Below are positions 9,534-17,544 of a stretch of 64,000 nt of DNA, one piece after another. Source of the DNA: Bacillus mycoides (lineage in GTDB: Bacteria > Bacillota > Bacilli > Bacillales > Bacillaceae_G); assembly GCF_018742245.1 (NCBI RefSeq), contig NZ_CP036132.1, positions 2,475,001 through 2,539,000 of the forward strand. Reading direction: 5' to 3'. The stretch's first letter is position 1; every line of letters begins with the position of its first letter. A program made the position numbers and the translations under genes. The notes under the pieces are model-generated. The model did not search any database. It saw nothing but the letters and a program-made list of their open reading frames with translations, and had not been told where the DNA came from.

Positions 9534-9572
9534 AACAAAAAGCGAACTATATTAAATAGGTTCGCTTTTTGT
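9534..9572. terminator. Bidirectional terminator between convergent genes
   Basis: The stem AACAAAAAGCGAACTA / TAGGTTCGCTTTTTGTT serves the metallo-hydrolase (+) and, on the other strand, the small membrane protein (-). Confidence 0.85.
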
Positions 9573-9576
9573 TAAT

Positions 9577-9822
9577 TCACTTATTTTGGAGTTCTCTTAT
9601 ATCTACTGGAATTGCATTTTTCATCTTTTCTTTAGTCCAATATTCTGTAGAGTCTTCTAGATGGTTTGAATCTTGAATAGTTAATGGGATATTTGGAGAT
9701 TTTTTAAATTGAGTAAGAGTATCTTTTTTACTAGATGCCGCAAAAGCTAAATAAATAATTGAGGATAATATAATAATCATACTAGTGGTATATATCCAAA
9801 ATAAAAGCTTTTCTTTTTTCAT
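9577..9822 (-). CDS. Small membrane-anchored hypothetical protein
   Basis: An 81-residue protein with one N-terminal transmembrane segment (residues 7-29, WIYTTSMIIILSSIIYLAF) preceded by lysines, followed by a hydrophilic tail that is probably extracellular. The start at 9822 has an ideal AAGGAGG site 7 bases upstream. Not a recognised family. Confidence 0.7.
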   Translation of the reverse strand: MKKEKLLFWIYTTSMIIILSSIIYLAFAASSKKDTLTQFKKSPNIPLTIQDSNHLEDSTEYWTKEKMKNAIPVDIRELQNK

Positions 9823-9866
9823 GAATTCCTCCTTCTTATATATTCCCCTCTTAAAACAAATATTTA

Positions 9867-9935
9867 CTATAAAGTATTCTTTATAAACTTCTCAAACTTC
9901 CCATGTGATGTTTCAATTTGATTTGTTCTCCACAT
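9867..9935 (-). pseudogene. 5' remnant, possibly of an alpha/beta hydrolase
   Basis: ATG at 9935 preceded by GAGGAGAG opens a 22-codon frame (MWRTNQIETSHGKFEKFIKN...) ending in TAG. The sequence resembles the N-terminus of a B. cereus group alpha/beta hydrolase as I remember it (M-W-x-T-N-x-IET-x-x-G-x-FEVF); the rest of the gene is absent. It sits directly downstream of the broken Nudix gene. The identification is tentative. Confidence 0.3.
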
Positions 9936-9996
9936 AATGAATCTCTCCTCAAAATAATGAATTCATTGCTGTGTTTTCTAGATTGCTTCTCCCGCA

Positions 9997-10452
9997 TCAA
10001 ATGACAAACTCTTTTTCTTTTAGTTCTTTAAACTCGTAGGATAGTAATTTATGGTTTGATAAAACACAAATATGTTCTCATATAGCTTCATTGTTTAGTA
10101 CTTCAGGTAAAAACTTAGGTATCATCTCTCCTGCACCGTAATTATAGTCGCTTAATATCCAGGATACAATTTTCCAATCTAAAATCCCTTCAGATACCTT
10201 TTTAGGCGTGTCATATGTAAACTCGTAAGGTAGTTCTATTATATAAACATATATGCGACCAAAATATAAAGAGTCTTCCCATTTAATAATGCCTTTAAAT
10301 TGAATTTGATTTTGTTCAACATCTATATTTGTTTCTCCTTTTTCTATCTTCCCTCCTACCCCATTCCATAATCCTTTTACAGGGTCATATTCTCTATTTA
10401 ACATAAGTATCTCTTCATTTCTTTTTATAAAACATAAAGTATGCTTGTACAT
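9997..10452 (-). pseudogene. MutT-type Nudix gene lacking its catalytic helix and carrying a premature TGA
   Basis: From ATG 10452 the frame reads as a MutT/8-oxo-dGTP-diphosphatase-like protein (MYKHTLCFIKRNEEILMLNR, then GLWNGVGGKIEKGET). The Nudix box should continue with about 14-16 residues including REVxEE, but the sequence jumps straight to NIDVEQNQIQFKG: an in-frame deletion at about 10327-10332 has removed the catalytic core. A TGA at 10078-10080 ends the frame, yet the next 26 codons in the same frame (EHICVLSNHKLLSYEFKELK...) to TGA 9997-9999 read like the normal C-terminus. The product cannot be a functional Nudix hydrolase. It lies 22 bases downstream of the beta-clamp paralogue. 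Confidence 0.8.
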
Positions 10453-10474
10453 AATTTAATTCCTTCTTTTGTTC

Positions 10475-11605
10475 TTAATAAGTTCTAACAGGCGATATTA
10501 AATATACTGCTGCAGATTGTTCACCTGCTTCAATTAATATCGGTCTCATGGAACCGCCAAAACTTAAAGTAACTCTATCTTCTTTTATTGCTTTTAAAGT
10601 ATCGACCATATATCGTCCATCGAAAGATATATTTAATTGCTTTTCACCTTGAATAGCATCTATTTGTTGTGTCTCGGATATTTTACCAATCTGAGAAGCG
10701 TTAGAAGAGATTTGTATTGTGGATGCGTCAATGATTTCTAAGTTAACGTTGTTGTTTGCCCATTCACTAGCTAATAAACTTGACCGATCTACACCTTGTA
10801 AAATCTGTTTTCTATCTATATTAATAACCGTTTGGGATTCATTTGGAATTAGACCGGATATATTAGGATATTTCCCTTCAATAAGCCTTGAATACAATGT
10901 AATTGTACCGAATTTAAAGATAATGTGACTCTCTGAAAGATATATGTATACTAAATTCGAATTACTGTTCATTAATTTTAGTAATTCACTAATAGTGGAA
11001 CTTGGTACAACGCAATTCAATTTCGCATGTGAAGAAATGGTTATTTCACGTAAAGCCAGTCTGTGCGAATCAGTAGCAACACAAATTAATTTGTTATGAT
11101 CAATAACGAAATGTACGCCAGTAAGAACGGGTCTAGATTCATTTTTAGCTGCTGCAAAGACAGTTTGTTTAAATACTTCAATCAATTGCTCTGTTTCTAC
11201 TTGTATTTCTGTATGATTGTCTATAAGTGGTACATTCGGAAACTCATTTGCCGAGAGTCCATTTAAGTGTAAAGTAATTTCATCAGATTGAATTGTAATC
11301 AACTGCTCATTCATACTTTTTATTAAAATCTCACTTGGCATTTTCTTAATAATTTCAATGAAATATTTTGCAGGTACAATAATACTCCCTGCTTTTAAAA
11401 TAGTTGCAATTTTTTCTTCTTTAAGTGAACTAGGTATAAATTTTTCAATGAAGATATTCGAATTACTTGCGATTAAAGTAATTCCAAATTGATCTGCTGT
11501 TATTTTTATTCCGGATAATATAGGAATTAAAGTTTTTGTTGAGATAGCTTTACTTACTTCTGAAAGAGCTTGTGTAAATTGTTTGTGATTAACGATAAAC
11601 TCCAT
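10475..11605 (-). CDS. dnaN: DNA polymerase III beta subunit (sliding clamp) paralogue
   Basis: A 376-residue protein aligned over its full length with DnaN: three repeats of the clamp domain (about 1-120, 125-245, 250-376), with the typical MEFIVNHKQFTQALSEVSKAIS start, VATDSHRLALRE in domain 2 and the end MRPILIEAGEQSAAVYLISPVRTY close to the DnaN M-R-P-I-x-P C-terminus. Dimeric beta clamps tether DNA polymerases. The chromosomal dnaN lies next to dnaA at oriC; here neither dnaA nor recF is present, so this is a second copy. It starts at ATG 11605 after GGCGGGGGA. The Nudix gene 30 bases upstream and the broken Nudix gene downstream suggest an operon concerned with nucleotide pools or mutagenesis (inference). 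Confidence 0.9.
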   Translation of the reverse strand: MEFIVNHKQFTQALSEVSKAISTKTLIPILSGIKITADQFGITLIASNSNIFIEKFIPSSLKEEKIATILKAGSIIVPAKYFIEIIKKMPSEILIKSMNEQLITIQSDEITLHLNGLSANEFPNVPLIDNHTEIQVETEQLIEVFKQTVFAAAKNESRPVLTGVHFVIDHNKLICVATDSHRLALREITISSHAKLNCVVPSSTISELLKLMNSNSNLVYIYLSESHIIFKFGTITLYSRLIEGKYPNISGLIPNESQTVINIDRKQILQGVDRSSLLASEWANNNVNLEIIDASTIQISSNASQIGKISETQQIDAIQGEKQLNISFDGRYMVDTLKAIKEDRVTLSFGGSMRPILIEAGEQSAAVYLISPVRTY

Positions 11606-11635
11606 TTTTCCCCCGCCTTAAATGAAATACTATCT

Positions 11636-12079
11636 TTATGAAGATTGATGAATAATAGTTCCATTAAAAATATAAGGAACTGTTTCTTTCTTTTGTAAAA
11701 GGCTTTTTAAGTGTTCTGGTATACGTAAATAAGGTTCTGCTGAATCTAATTCCATCCAGGTAATCTCTTCAATCTCTTTTGGCCGTGATATACAGATTTC
11801 CCCTCCGATTATTTCTCCTAAAAAATTAAAGAAGATTGCATGATGTCCTCTCTCCTCAAAAAAGGCTTCACTAATGGAACAAACCCCTTTTACGGATATA
11901 TCTAGCCCTGTTTCTTCTTTTACTTCACGAATTGCTGCCTCTTCTAACGTTTCCCCGAATTTAACTGCTCCACCTGGTAAAGTGTAATAAGAACCATTTT
12001 TCCCTTTGTTTTTAACCATTAATAGCTTTTCATGAGTTTCATCATATAGAAGTGCGTATGTAACATTTACTTTTTTCAT
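11636..12079 (-). CDS. Nudix hydrolase
   Basis: A 147-residue Nudix protein with a complete box at about residues 36-59: GGAVKFGETLEEAAIREV followed by KEETGL, containing the REVKEE metal-binding core. It should hydrolyse a nucleoside diphosphate linked to a moiety X; the substrate is not predictable. ATG 12079 follows AAGGGGGT by 5-6 bases. It is first in a minus-strand series with the beta-clamp paralogue (30-base gap) and the broken MutT gene. Confidence 0.9.
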   Translation of the reverse strand: MKKVNVTYALLYDETHEKLLMVKNKGKNGSYYTLPGGAVKFGETLEEAAIREVKEETGLDISVKGVCSISEAFFEERGHHAIFFNFLGEIIGGEICISRPKEIEEITWMELDSAEPYLRIPEHLKSLLQKKETVPYIFNGTIIHQSS

Positions 12080-12205
12080 ATGTAACCCCCTTGAATGGTA
12101 AAAATTTTCTGTCTTTATTTTATTCTATCATTAAATTGTTTGGATTCATAAAAAGTAATTTGAGTAAATAACTAATACGAAACGATATCGTGTTCATAGA
12201 CACAC

Positions 12206-12253
12206 AAAAGAAAAGAGCATATTTTGAAAAAAATCAATCATAATACACTCTTT
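12206..12253 (-). terminator. Hairpin terminator of the GNAT gene at 12264
   Basis: The imperfect 12-base stem AAAGAGCATATT / AATACACTCTTT, read leftwards, runs into TTTTCTTTTGTG. Confidence 0.6.
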
Positions 12254-12263
12254 AATGATTCGT

Positions 12264-12680
12264 TTATAACCGTTTTTCTAAATAGTAATGATTATGTCCT
12301 TTAGGATGATCTTCACTTCCCCCTATCACTTTATACCCATGCTTCTTATAAAAATTAGGGGCTTGGAAACTAAAAGTATCTAATTTGATTAGCCTACATT
12401 CTTTTTCAATTGCAAATTCTTCAATAAGATTCATTAAATTGCTTCCGTAACCTTCGTGCCTGTATTCTTCAGAAACCCATAGAAAGTCAACATGTACATG
12501 GTGCCAAAATGTGATTGCCGTTATCCCTCCTACTATTTCTTCTTTTTCATTTTTCACTATAAAACTAATCTTTTCTGAAGGTGTTTTTTCTTCATTTGAA
12601 AGTTGTTTTTGGTTATATTCAATTACTTTTTCTCTTATGTAATCACTATCTTCTTGTACCCATTGCTTTACTATTTGCAT
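12264..12680 (-). CDS. GNAT family N-acetyltransferase
   Basis: A 138-residue GNAT protein. Motif A is VSEEYRHEGYGSNLMNLIEEFA (R/Q-x-x-G-x-G for acetyl-CoA) and motif B is FYKKHGYKVIG. The substrate is unknown. ATG 12680 is chosen; an in-frame GTG at 12692 is only one base behind the AAAGGGG site, which is too close, while the ATG is rather far (13 bases), so the start is uncertain by four codons. It forms a single-gene unit. Confidence 0.85.
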   Translation of the reverse strand: MQIVKQWVQEDSDYIREKVIEYNQKQLSNEEKTPSEKISFIVKNEKEEIVGGITAITFWHHVHVDFLWVSEEYRHEGYGSNLMNLIEEFAIEKECRLIKLDTFSFQAPNFYKKHGYKVIGGSEDHPKGHNHYYLEKRL

Positions 12681-12828
12681 TTTAACTATCACGCCCCTTT
12701 ACATTATTTATTCAATTTAATAATCGGAATGTCCTGTCTTCTTTAATATTAGATTATGAAATAAGTACAAGGATAAAATTAGATTTTTTGAATGTCATCC
12801 ATTGTTTATACATTTTTTTGTAAAGCAA

Positions 12829-12852
12829 AAGAGCCCTAGTATAAGGACTCTT
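12829..12852 (-). terminator. Terminator of the OFA-type MFS gene
   Basis: The stem AAGAGCCCT / AGGACTCTT (one G-U) is followed on the minus strand by TTTTGCTTTA. Confidence 0.65.
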
Positions 12853-12860
12853 TCTTAGCA

Positions 12861-14069
12861 TTAAGCTATTTTTCGATTTAACGATTTGATTTCCTTCTTC
12901 TTTTCTGCATTTGGAGGGCGGATTACTATAGAGATAACGAAAGATATAACAGATAGAACACCGATTGTAATGAAAGTTGGCTGAAATCCGCCGAGTAGTG
13001 CTCCAATGAATGATCCTGCAAGTGCACCAAAACCGAAACCTTGGTAAACAATCCCGTAGTTTGTACTATGGTTTTTTAATCCGAAGAAATCCCCGACGAT
13101 TGCTGGGAATATTGTGATATTACCACCAAAGCAAAAGGCAACACTTGCTACACAAGTAAAATATATCCCGTAATTTAGTGGAATGAAACTTAAAGTAAAG
13201 ACGGACAATCCAATAATAATAAACGTTGCAGAGACAATTTTTAATCGACCTATTTTATCTGATAATGTTCCGAGAATGATTCTACCAATCGTATTAAAAA
13301 CTGCAATCATTGCAACGGCGTTAGCAGCGGTTGCTGCACTAAGTCCAACGAGTTGTACTCCAATATCTTTTACCATACCGATTAAATATAAACCACCCAT
13401 ACAGGATGTAAATAGCATGAAAAACAAGAAATATACTTGTTTCGTTCGCATCATTTCACGCGGAGTATAGTCATTGTGTAATGTTTCAGTTGCGGTGTTA
13501 CTTACAATTGCTTCACGTAAGAAGAACGATCCGATTAATACTAAAAGTAAGACGATAATACCCCAATATAAAAATGCTTGTGATACACCAAGACTATCGA
13601 TAAGATTTCCGTTTACATATCTAAAGATTAAGCTCCCCATTCCATATGCTGAAACAGATATACCAGAAATAAGCCCTTTACGGTTTGGAAACCATTTAAT
13701 TAAATTAGATAGTGATGTAATATATGCTGTTCCATCAGCATATCCAACGACAACACCGGCTAATAAATAAAGTAATGGTAATGAGGAAACTTGTGAACTA
13801 AGTATTAAACCGAGTCCTAAAACAATTCCAGCTGTAGCGATCAGTTTACGAAGTCCAAATTTTTGTTGTAGCTTTCCTGCAAATAGAGTTGAGAATGATA
13901 AAGAAAAACTCGTAATTGAGAAAGTGATCGCGACTGAATTGAGGTTCCATCCAAACTTACTTACAAGGGGTTGATTAAATAAACTCCATGTGTAAATTGT
14001 TCCTAGGCCAATTTGAACAATGATTGTACCTAGAACAATTAACAACGGATTTATAGATGTTTGTTTCAT
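12861..14069 (-). CDS. MFS transporter of the oxalate/formate antiporter (OFA) family
   Basis: A 402-residue carrier with 12 predicted transmembrane helices. The first helix carries QIGLGTIYTWSLFNQPL, a hallmark of the OFA/OxlT subfamily, followed by KFGWNLNSVAITFSI; the MFS loop motif is GKLQQKFGLRK. OFA members exchange small monocarboxylates or oxalate/formate and in firmicutes are often annotated as lactate-type carriers; the substrate here is inferred only. ATG 14069 follows AAGGGGAC by about 8 bases. It is a single-gene unit in the plasma membrane. Confidence 0.87.
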   Translation of the reverse strand: MKQTSINPLLIVLGTIIVQIGLGTIYTWSLFNQPLVSKFGWNLNSVAITFSITSFSLSFSTLFAGKLQQKFGLRKLIATAGIVLGLGLILSSQVSSLPLLYLLAGVVVGYADGTAYITSLSNLIKWFPNRKGLISGISVSAYGMGSLIFRYVNGNLIDSLGVSQAFLYWGIIVLLLVLIGSFFLREAIVSNTATETLHNDYTPREMMRTKQVYFLFFMLFTSCMGGLYLIGMVKDIGVQLVGLSAATAANAVAMIAVFNTIGRIILGTLSDKIGRLKIVSATFIIIGLSVFTLSFIPLNYGIYFTCVASVAFCFGGNITIFPAIVGDFFGLKNHSTNYGIVYQGFGFGALAGSFIGALLGGFQPTFITIGVLSVISFVISIVIRPPNAEKKKEIKSLNRKIA

Positions 14070-14172
14070 ACTAACTGTCCCCTTCTTTTATCATGACATG
14101 AATTTTCACAGTTAGTATATCCATGATAAATTGCAAGATACTGTACGGAAAATGGAAATTAAGTTAGCTTAC

Positions 14173-14207
14173 ACAAAAAGACACTTCATCAAGAAGTGCC
14201 TTTTTGT
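14173..14207. terminator. Strong hairpin terminator
   Basis: The 15-base stem ACAAAAAGACACTTC / GAAGTGCCTTTTTGT (one wobble) has A and T tracts on both sides. It is well placed to end the minus-strand transcript of the 47-aa and serine hydrolase genes. Confidence 0.8.
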
Positions 14208-14347
14208 AGGTTATATACAGCATTTAAAGAAAGCTTTGTTAAGATAAGACATTTTCGAATGCTTATGTACATATATTATCAAATAATTTGCTGAAAGTGA
14301 TGAGACTTAAGACGTATTTTTCTTTCATAAATAAGTCGGAGAGAAAA

Positions 14348-14491
14348 TTAATATTCAATTTCCTCGAAGTCTTTCGGCTGCGGTACAGTTTGCATATTAG
14401 CTGCATCTTTCGGATCGCTATAAATCGCGTTTTGTTCTGTGTTTACATCCTTTATATTTTTCTTTTTATTTTTATTCACTTCATTTTTCAT
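14348..14491 (-). CDS. Small hydrophilic protein (47 aa)
   Basis: Reading leftwards from ATG 14491, with AAAGGAGTG 7 bases upstream, a 47-codon frame starts MKNEVNKNKKKNIKDVNTEQ and ends DFEEIEY. It is lysine-rich at the N-terminus, acidic at the C-terminus, and has no cysteine or membrane segment. It begins 31 bases after the serine hydrolase stop and may be its operon partner. No family recognised; small size and charge resemble minor spore proteins, but that is a guess. Confidence 0.6.
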   Translation of the reverse strand: MKNEVNKNKKKNIKDVNTEQNAIYSDPKDAANMQTVPQPKDFEEIEY

Positions 14492-14522
14492 TAAAGTTCA
14501 CTCCTTTTTATTATAGGAGTAG

Positions 14523-15551
14523 TTATGCCCTAACCATATTATTTTTACTGCTACTAAATGTATCAGCGACTAAATTGCTAAATTCACGTAAATAATATAA
14601 ATAATTATCCCCACCATAGTTGTATCTTTTATTGTACATTTTAGCAACGACGACATTATATTCTGGAATGACTAATATCGTTGGTCCTGTAATTCCTAAT
14701 ATTTGATAGGAACCTTTAGGAACTCGCTCACCAAGTTCACTAAATAAAGCAGGTTCATTTTGAACGAACCAAAACAACCCGTTTTGAGGTAGTTCTTTAT
14801 TTGTATACTCTGGACTTTGTAAGCTCGTAGCAAGTGCTATAACTTCTTTTGGGACAATTTGTTTACCATTTAAAAACCCGTTATTTAAATGCAGGTTCCC
14901 CCAGTATGCAAATTCTCTCGCAGAGACAAACAAATTTTTCTCGGAGCCGTCATCTACTGTACCAACACTATTTATGGCATCTTCATTTGGATTTACAACA
15001 ACCTTAACTAAATTATCATCTTGCTTTATTCTCCATCCAGTTTCTTTGAAATCAGCAGGTATGAATACACGCTCTTTTAATAATGCAGGAAAACTCTTAT
15101 TATACAGCTGATAAATAAGCTGCGTCACCATTCTTACATTAATATCTCTGTACCCCCAAGCTTGTCCCGGCTCAAACTCACGAAAAACTGTCCCATCATC
15201 GGTTTCATTTAAACCGTGTGAATGAGTTACTAAATGTCTTATCGTTGTCTTACCGAGTAATGAAGGATCATGTTTTTCAAAATAATTTACTGCCTCGTCA
15301 TCAAGTGATTTTATTTTCCCCTCATAAACTGCATAAGCTACCATTAATCCTAAATAGCTTTTTCTTGCGGAAGCGACATTGAACTGTGAAGATATGGTTA
15401 CTTTTTTACTAGTAGGAGTATTTGAATGCGTTCCACTATAATGCTCGAGCACAATCTTATTATCTTTAATAATACAAAGTGCTGCCGCAGAACTTTGATT
15501 GGTCTCTTTAATGTTTTCTACCCATGAAATTAATTTTTCATATTTGTACAA
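14523..15551 (-). CDS. Serine hydrolase, beta-lactamase/class C family
   Basis: A 342-residue protein with the S-x-x-K nucleophile motif SARK at residues 61-64. The usual Tyr-x-Asn motif is Y-R-D (134-136), and an ITG triad (LGITGPT) stands where HTG/KTG would be. It has no signal peptide, so a cytoplasmic esterase/peptidase-like role is more likely than true beta-lactamase activity (inference). The start is TTG 15551 with AGGGGGA 7 bases upstream. A small gene follows within 31 bases. Confidence 0.85.
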   Translation of the reverse strand: MYKYEKLISWVENIKETNQSSAAALCIIKDNKIVLEHYSGTHSNTPTSKKVTISSQFNVASARKSYLGLMVAYAVYEGKIKSLDDEAVNYFEKHDPSLLGKTTIRHLVTHSHGLNETDDGTVFREFEPGQAWGYRDINVRMVTQLIYQLYNKSFPALLKERVFIPADFKETGWRIKQDDNLVKVVVNPNEDAINSVGTVDDGSEKNLFVSAREFAYWGNLHLNNGFLNGKQIVPKEVIALATSLQSPEYTNKELPQNGLFWFVQNEPALFSELGERVPKGSYQILGITGPTILVIPEYNVVVAKMYNKRYNYGGDNYLYYLREFSNLVADTFSSSKNNMVRA

Positions 15552-15585
15552 ATAAATATCCCCCTAAAACATATAAAAATGACAG

Positions 15586-15640
15586 CATGAAAGAAAAGTT
15601 TCAATACAGTATAACTTTGCATCGGCACTTTTCTTTCATG
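15586..15640. repeat. Perfect 14-base inverted repeat between serine hydrolase and bacteriocin-precursor genes
   Basis: CATGAAAGAAAAGT (15586-15599) and its exact complement ACTTTTCTTTCATG (15627-15640) flank a 27-base spacer. Read leftwards it lies just after the bacteriocin precursor gene and could be its terminator, but the T-rich tail is displaced (CTGTCATTTTT). Confidence 0.7.
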
Positions 15641-15664
15641 TGAAATATTATTGATCTATAGTAC

Positions 15665-15940
15665 TTAAATAATCCACCAGCTCCAGCAATTAGAACAGCT
15701 GAAACAACCAACGCAGCCTACACAACCTACACAACCGCCACAACGTCCGCCGCCACAACCACCACAGCGACCACCACAACCGCCACAACGTCCGCCGCCA
15801 CCGCATCCGCCACAACGACGTGCATCGTCTTGAATGTAGTAATATGGATATTGATTTTGTTGCTGATCCCAATAAACAACATTACCAGGTTGATAAGCAT
15901 TAAGGTTTAATGTTTGTAGTTCTTGTTGAAAATCATTCAT
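15665..15940 (-). CDS. Heterocycloanthracin/sonorensin-family bacteriocin precursor peptide
   Basis: A 91-residue peptide. The leader, residues 1-42, is MNDFQQELQTLNLNAYQPGN then a VVYWDQQQNQYPYYYIQDD stretch ending DARR. The core has 13 cysteines spaced as CGGC, CVGC and CFSC units and ends in SNCWSWWII. This is the architecture of the TOMM (thiazole/oxazole-modified microcin) precursors called heterocycloanthracin, in which Cys residues of Cys-Xaa-Xaa repeats are cyclised by a YcaO cyclodehydratase and a flavin dehydrogenase. The start is ATG 15940, with GGAGGG 7 bases upstream; an ATG five codons earlier overlaps that site. No modification or export genes lie in the window, so it is an orphan here. 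The core DNA is far more GC-rich than its surroundings. Confidence 0.87.
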   Translation of the reverse strand: MNDFQQELQTLNLNAYQPGNVVYWDQQQNQYPYYYIQDDARRCGGCGGGGRCGGCGGRCGGCGGGRCGGCVGCVGCVGCFSCSNCWSWWII

Positions 15941-16139
15941 TATGAAACCCTCCATTGATAAATGTAAATTCCGTCCATATCTTTAAGTTTATTTACTTTT
16001 AAAAATAAAGTAGAAATAAGGCTATAGACTAAATGCGTACATCAACAAAATATGACTTTACACTAGGTGATGTACCTTGTTTATGAGCCTATTTTCTTTA
16101 TATTCTTTTAGTGGACGTAATTAATATAAATAAAGACAA

Positions 16140-16586
16140 TTAAAAGTTACTAATCCAGCAAGTTAATAGTTCATCACTTAATTTTCTTTCTAGTAATTCT
16201 TTTACGGAAGGTGTTGGCATTATTGTATAGGAGTTTATATTTTCTTTATTAAAATCAATCCAGTGAAATGCTAAATGGGACTCTTTAGATATTGGAGTAA
16301 AATCTGATTTTAACTCATTTGAATCTATTTCAAAAATGTGGTTAATTTCATGGTGAAGGGTTTCTTTGGTTTGCCATTGATTTTCTATGACGCCTAAAAA
16401 TTGTTTTATACTGCAAGTTACTCCAAGTTCTTCTCGTAACTCTCTTAGTAGTGCATTCTCTGCTGATTCTCCAATTTCAACATGGCCACCGGGTAAAAAA
16501 TAGTGATGTCCTATGTATTCAGCAACTAGTAATTTTTCATCTTTTATCATGATAGCTCGTACAATATGATGGAATTTACTTTTCAT
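16140..16586 (-). CDS. Nudix hydrolase
   Basis: A 148-residue Nudix protein with the full box at about residues 33-55 (GGHVEIGESAENALLREL, then REELGV). A histidine-rich segment (HHEINHIFEID) follows. It starts at ATG 16586 behind an AGGAGG site. Substrate unknown; the strand arrangement suggests it is monocistronic. Confidence 0.9.
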   Translation of the reverse strand: MKSKFHHIVRAIMIKDEKLLVAEYIGHHYFLPGGHVEIGESAENALLRELREELGVTCSIKQFLGVIENQWQTKETLHHEINHIFEIDSNELKSDFTPISKESHLAFHWIDFNKENINSYTIMPTPSVKELLERKLSDELLTCWISNF

Positions 16587-16916
16587 TTTGTATTCCTCCT
16601 AATCATTCACTTTATACTTGCTCGAAAATTGTCATTTAAAAGCGAGATAATATAAATCATAGGTGTTTCATATGGATGAACATTATTAATAACTGCAAGA
16701 GAACATTTTACATGTGCTCGTTTACAATTTAATTAAAACTAATAATTTTGATAAATGATTCTAAAAAAGAGTATGTTTATGAAAAAAATTATCAAAACAT
16801 ACTCTTAATATTTTTAGTTGATTCATTCGTTTACAAAAGGTTTGATTATTCCCTTTCTAATACTTTTCCCTAGGTAAATTCATTCTCAAATTCAAATTTA
16901 CCTGTTTGTACAAATT
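16587..16916. other. Intergenic region with one hairpin
   Basis: 330 bases, no gene. Apart from the hairpin at 16767-16806, which probably ends the DUF4256 transcript, nothing recognisable. Confidence 0.5.
16767..16806. terminator. Terminator hairpin downstream of DUF4256 gene
   Basis: The perfect 12-base stem AAGAGTATGTTT / AAACATACTCTT, with A-rich and T-rich flanks, is about 110 bases past the stop codon. Confidence 0.7.
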
Positions 16917-17486
16917 TTAGACCCTTAGCGAACCACGAAAACCCCTTGCGGCATAGTAGGATTCTGCTCCATTGTGATACACAAAGACATGGCCAAAGCG
17001 ATAATCGCAAAAAAGGGCACCGCCAAGTTCTCTAATATCAGAAGGTGTTTGCACCCAACTCGACGTCTTCATATCGAAATTTTCAAGATTATGCAACACA
17101 CGATATTCTTCTTCCGTTAATAGTTCAATGCACATAGCAGTTGCCATATCAATAGCGTTATTTTCTGGTTTATGTTTCTTTCTTGATTCTAGCGCTTCAA
17201 GGTCATAACAAACACTTCTACGACCTTTAGGACTTTCTGCTGAACAATCGTAAAAAATGTATTCGCCTTTTTCTTTATCAAAATCAACAACATCAGGTTC
17301 GCCACCAGTTCGTTCCATTTCATTGAGCGACCACAACTTTTCAGCATTAACATCCAGCTTCTCTTGAACATTAGCCCACTCTAGACCTGTATGGCGGTTC
17401 ATGTTATTCTCAAAACGATCTTTCAATGTTTGTAGTAATTCTTCACGTTGCTCTAGTGACAACTCCTTTTTATTACTTTCTTTCAT
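16917..17486 (-). CDS. DUF4256 domain-containing protein
   Basis: A 189-residue protein matching DUF4256 across its length: NRHTGLEWANVQEKLDVNAE, then EMERTGGEPDVV, YDCSAESPKGRRSVCYD and the invariant end YYAARGFRGSLRV. The family is soluble and of unknown function. ATG 17486 has GGGAGGAA 5 bases upstream; an upstream in-frame ATG at 17501 lies before that site and is discarded. Confidence 0.92.
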   Translation of the reverse strand: MKESNKKELSLEQREELLQTLKDRFENNMNRHTGLEWANVQEKLDVNAEKLWSLNEMERTGGEPDVVDFDKEKGEYIFYDCSAESPKGRRSVCYDLEALESRKKHKPENNAIDMATAMCIELLTEEEYRVLHNLENFDMKTSSWVQTPSDIRELGGALFCDYRFGHVFVYHNGAESYYAARGFRGSLRV

Positions 17487-17544
17487 ATTAGTTCCTCCCA
17501 TGATGTTTTTATTAATGATAGTTTAAGTATATATAAATACTGTT

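Noticed and set aside
15725..15815. Repeat block that might be mistaken for a CRISPR or minisatellite
   Set aside because: The short GC-rich repeats encode the Cys-Gly core in one frame; spacing is irregular and there are no spacers.
15690..15872. 60-codon minus-strand frame rich in Trp, Leu and Arg inside the bacteriocin precursor gene
   Set aside because: It is the shifted reading of the CGG/TGT repeats; it has no ribosome site, while the other frame matches a known leader and core.
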